Source: Vulcanisaeta sp. (GTDB lineage: Archaea > Thermoproteota > Thermoprotei > Thermoproteales > Thermocladiaceae). From it: a stretch of DNA of 51,670 bases. The stretch covers positions 1-51,670 of the forward strand of contig JAGDXB010000113.1 in assembly GCA_023256215.1 (NCBI GenBank), given 5' to 3'. This document shows positions 51,555-51,670 of the stretch, one piece after another (position 1 is the first letter of the stretch; each line of letters opens with the position of its first letter). The translations under genes and the position numbers were made by a program. Below the pieces are notes generated by a model, which was not told the DNA's origin, searched no databases, and worked only from the letters and a program-made list of their open reading frames with translations.

Positions 51555-51670
51555 ATGGGACTGAGCAACTGGTGGTACTACACAGGCACCATAACCAAGG
51601 CACTGACGATAGTGGGCATGGCCGCAATCATAGTGCTGGCGCTGGTGATTGCCGGGGCACACTACAGGCC
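51555..51670 (+). CDS. Membrane protein, partial (runs off right edge)
   Basis: Only 38 full codons are visible: MGLSNWWYYTGTITKAL followed by a hydrophobic helix (IVGMAAIIVLALVIAGA). This looks like a signal anchor or first transmembrane segment. The gene continues outside the window, so its family cannot be named. Confidence 0.5.
   Translation, partial: MGLSNWWYYTGTITKALTIVGMAAIIVLALVIAGAHYR

Overview
The window reads as chromosome of a hyperthermophilic crenarchaeon, most likely order Thermoproteales (Vulcanisaeta/Caldivirga-like). The evidence is a Cren7 chromatin protein, archaeal ribosomal proteins eL32, uS8 and eL37, an LSm protein, an archaeal XPD helicase, an Elp3, a thermopsin-like secreted protein, moderate G+C, and many genes whose start codon lies about 26-28 nt from a TATA box, which indicates leaderless transcripts. 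The genus is inferred, not proven. I saw no rRNA, tRNA, insertion sequence or CRISPR array.

Layout. 1-9.8 kb: a broken piece of the spc ribosomal operon (eL32, uS8), a GH38 alpha-mannosidase, LSm/eL37, a UPF0282 metallo-beta-lactamase protein, a short zinc-ribbon gene at 6213-6371, and a three-gene glycan operon (DUF354, sugar epimerase, GlcNAc-1-P transferase-like). 9.8-26 kb: a dispersed but apparently complete histidine-degradation route (hutI, hutH, hutU and an arginase-fold gene in the hutG position). It is interleaved with gltX, thrC, an aminotransferase, rpiA, folP, a cation exchanger, superoxide dismutase, a VapBC toxin-antitoxin pair and a YeiH-type membrane protein. 26-38 kb: an AmrS-like radical SAM protein, a small two-gene cassette behind three inverted repeats, a ferritin-like/VIT1 fusion, a nitrilase, elp3, XPD helicase, a proline-rich membrane protein, a type IA topoisomerase, tenA and a radical SAM-TRAM protein. 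38-44 kb: a regulator, rnz, ksgA/dim1, an HD hydrolase, pyrH and cren7. 44-51.7 kb: an accessory-looking stretch with a fused HEPN-MNT protein, a separate MNT/HEPN pair, another nucleotidyltransferase-like gene, a degenerate TenA/PqqC-like protein, membrane and secreted proteins, and a partial membrane protein at the right edge.

How it fits together. Histidine would go to urocanate (HutH), imidazolone propionate (HutU), N-formimidoyl-glutamate (HutI) and glutamate. The last enzyme is uncertain, because the local ureohydrolase homologue lacks two of the six usual metal ligands. hutI is divergent from gltX across a single TTTTAAAA box that is correctly placed for both genes. Several other divergent pairs seem to share one symmetric TATA box in the same way.

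The most interesting candidates for undescribed biology are four. First, the 27.5-28.2 kb cassette: three inverted repeats, a 54-aa protein, and an overlapping retropepsin-like protein whose DTG motif is NTG. Second, the single-chain HEPN-MNT protein with a substituted HEPN arginine. Third, the ureohydrolase overlapping vapC. Fourth, the shared symmetric TATA boxes.
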